From NCBI GenBank assembly GCA_049514215.1, contig JBEKVI010000063.1, positions 18,232 to 82,231 of the forward strand: a stretch of 64,000 nt of DNA. The letters are read 5' to 3'. Made by a program: the position numbers and the translations under genes. The notes beneath the pieces are model-generated. The model saw nothing but the letters and a program-made list of their open reading frames with translations, did not search any database and was not told the origin of the DNA. Origin of the DNA: BOG-994 sp049514215 (GTDB lineage Bacteria > Pseudomonadota > Gammaproteobacteria > Burkholderiales > Burkholderiaceae_D). Position 1 is the stretch's first letter, and each line of letters opens with the position of its first letter. Of the stretch, positions 62,925 to 64,000 are shown piece after piece.

Positions 62925-64000
62925 GTGGCCCGAACGACCCCCATTGAACGCTATCGTAATATTGGTATCAGCGCGCACATCGACGCGGGCAAGACGACGA
63001 CCACCGAGCGCATCCTGTTCTACACCGGGGTCAACCACAAGATGGGCGAAGTCCACGAGGGTGCGGCCACGATGGACTGGATGGAGCAGGAGCAAGAGCG
63101 CGGCATCACGATCACGTCGGCAGCGACGCACTGCGTCTGGAAGGGTATGGCCAAGGATTACCCGGAGCATCGGATCAACATCATCGACACACCAGGACAC
63201 GTCGATTTCACCATTGAAGTCGAGCGCTCGATGCGCGTGCTCGATGGCGCGGTCATGGTCTACGACTCGGTTGGCGGCGTACAGCCACAATCCGAGACCG
63301 TCTGGCGGCAGGCCAACAAGTATCGGGTCCCCAGGCTCGCCTTCGTCAACAAGATGGACCGGGTGGGTGCCGACTACCTGCGCGTCCATCAGCAGATGCG
63401 TGACCGCCTGAAGGCCAATCCCATCCCGATTCAGTTGCCGCTCGGAAGCGAAGATCATTTCCAGGGCGTCATCGATCTCGTCAAGATGCAGGCCATCGTG
63501 TGGGACGAAGCCTCGCTGGGAGTCAAGTTTGAATACTTGCCCATTCCCGAAGAGCTGCTGGCCACCGCCACGGTTTGGCACGACAAGATGATCGAAGCGG
63601 CCGCCGAAGCCAACGAGGATTTGACCCACAAATACCTAGAGGGTGAGGCGTTAACCGAGGCCGAGGTCAAAAGCGGGTTGCGGCAACGGACCATTGCAGG
63701 CGAGATCGTGCCGATGCTGTGCGGTTCGGCCTTCAAGAACAAGGGTGTGCAGGCGATGCTCGACGCGGTGATCGACTACCTTCCGGCGCCCACCGATATC
63801 CCGCCAGTCAAGGGGATGGATTCGCACGATCACCCGGTCACGCGCCGTGCCGACGACAGCGAGAAATTCTCGGCCCTGGCCTTTAAGATCATGACCGACC
63901 CGTTCGTTGGGCAACTCATTTTCTTTCGCGTCTATTCGGGTGTCGTGAATTCCGGGGATACGGTCTATAACGCCATCAAGAGCAAGAAGGAGCGGGTCGG
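62925..64000 (+). CDS. fusA: elongation factor G, 5' part
   Basis: EF-G moves tRNAs on the ribosome and also splits it with RRF. The gene leaves the window after about 358 residues. The GTP motifs are present: AHIDAGKTTTTERILFYTG (P-loop), RGITITSAA (switch I), DTPGHVDF (G3) and NKMD (G4). GTG at 62925 has AAGGAG upstream. It is not beside rpsG or tuf here, at least upstream, so it is probably the second, stand-alone copy that betaproteobacteria often carry. Confidence 0.97.
   Translation, partial: MARTTPIERYRNIGISAHIDAGKTTTTERILFYTGVNHKMGEVHEGAATMDWMEQEQERGITITSAATHCVWKGMAKDYPEHRINIIDTPGHVDFTIEVERSMRVLDGAVMVYDSVGGVQPQSETVWRQANKYRVPRLAFVNKMDRVGADYLRVHQQMRDRLKANPIPIQLPLGSEDHFQGVIDLVKMQAIVWDEASLGVKFEYLPIPEELLATATVWHDKMIEAAAEANEDLTHKYLEGEALTEAEVKSGLRQRTIAGEIVPMLCGSAFKNKGVQAMLDAVIDYLPAPTDIPPVKGMDSHDHPVTRRADDSEKFSALAFKIMTDPFVGQLIFFRVYSGVVNSGDTVYNAIKSKKERV

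Noticed and set aside
1..64000. tRNA, rRNA, CRISPR arrays, insertion sequences, prophage genes
   Set aside because: Looked for by eye on both strands; no cloverleaf-like sequence, regular repeat array, transposase or phage structural gene was found.

Overview
The window is about 62-63% GC by eye and densely packed, and reads as the chromosome of a betaproteobacterium, probably of or near the Burkholderiales. This rests on gene order (map/glnD divergent from rpsB-tsf-pyrH-frr-uppS-cdsA-dxr-rseP-bamA-skp-lpxD-fabZ-lpxA-lpxB-rnhB; smpB divergent from ratA-ratB; guaB-guaA followed by tadA-ldcA), on the ppsR/ppsA pair and on frequent ATGA/GTGA start-stop overlaps. The species cannot be named from the sequence alone. 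No tRNA, rRNA, CRISPR array, transposase or integrase was seen.

Layout. 1-9433: the 5' part of queF on the minus strand, then smc-zipA-ligA-galU-mtnP-def on the plus strand (chromosome organisation, division, ligation, UDP-glucose, purine salvage, N-terminal maturation). 9644-13819, minus: map-glnD and an RluF-like pseudouridine synthase. 14018-29286, plus: a long essential run for translation (rpsB, tsf, frr), UMP kinase, undecaprenyl-PP and phospholipid synthesis, isoprenoids, outer-membrane biogenesis (rseP, bamA, skp) and lipid A (lpxD, fabZ, lpxA, lpxB), closing with rnhB and a SpoU-type methyltransferase. 29283-36596: a seven-PAS GGDEF-EAL protein, ppsR, and divergently ppsA, which is broken here by a deletion-type frameshift. 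36653-43804: a DUF4124 protein, NfeD-like/stomatin-like pair, smpB, ratA-ratB, a second DUF4124 protein, guaB and guaA.

43805-49773 separates guaA from its usual neighbour tadA and is the accessory part of the window. It starts with a vapBC-type toxin-antitoxin pair lying between the true 3' end of guaA and a second, diverged copy of that 3' end, which looks like an old guaA integration site with no integrase left. It continues with a TetR-YCII-SRPBCC-VOC operon and a frameshifted gene behind it, an isochorismatase-like gene with a small partner, and a second TetR gene. Both TetR genes have clear palindromic operators upstream.

49774-64000: tadA-ldcA, two alpha/beta hydrolases, a LOG-family protein, a YbiT-type ABC-F ATPase, a minus-strand perM-purT-GGDEF/EAL group, a LytS/LytT-type two-component pair and the first part of a stand-alone fusA. 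The strongest candidates for a second look are the guaA attachment-like duplication around vapBC, the ppsA deletion, and the two TetR operator/operon units. I did not find a convincing wholly new system.
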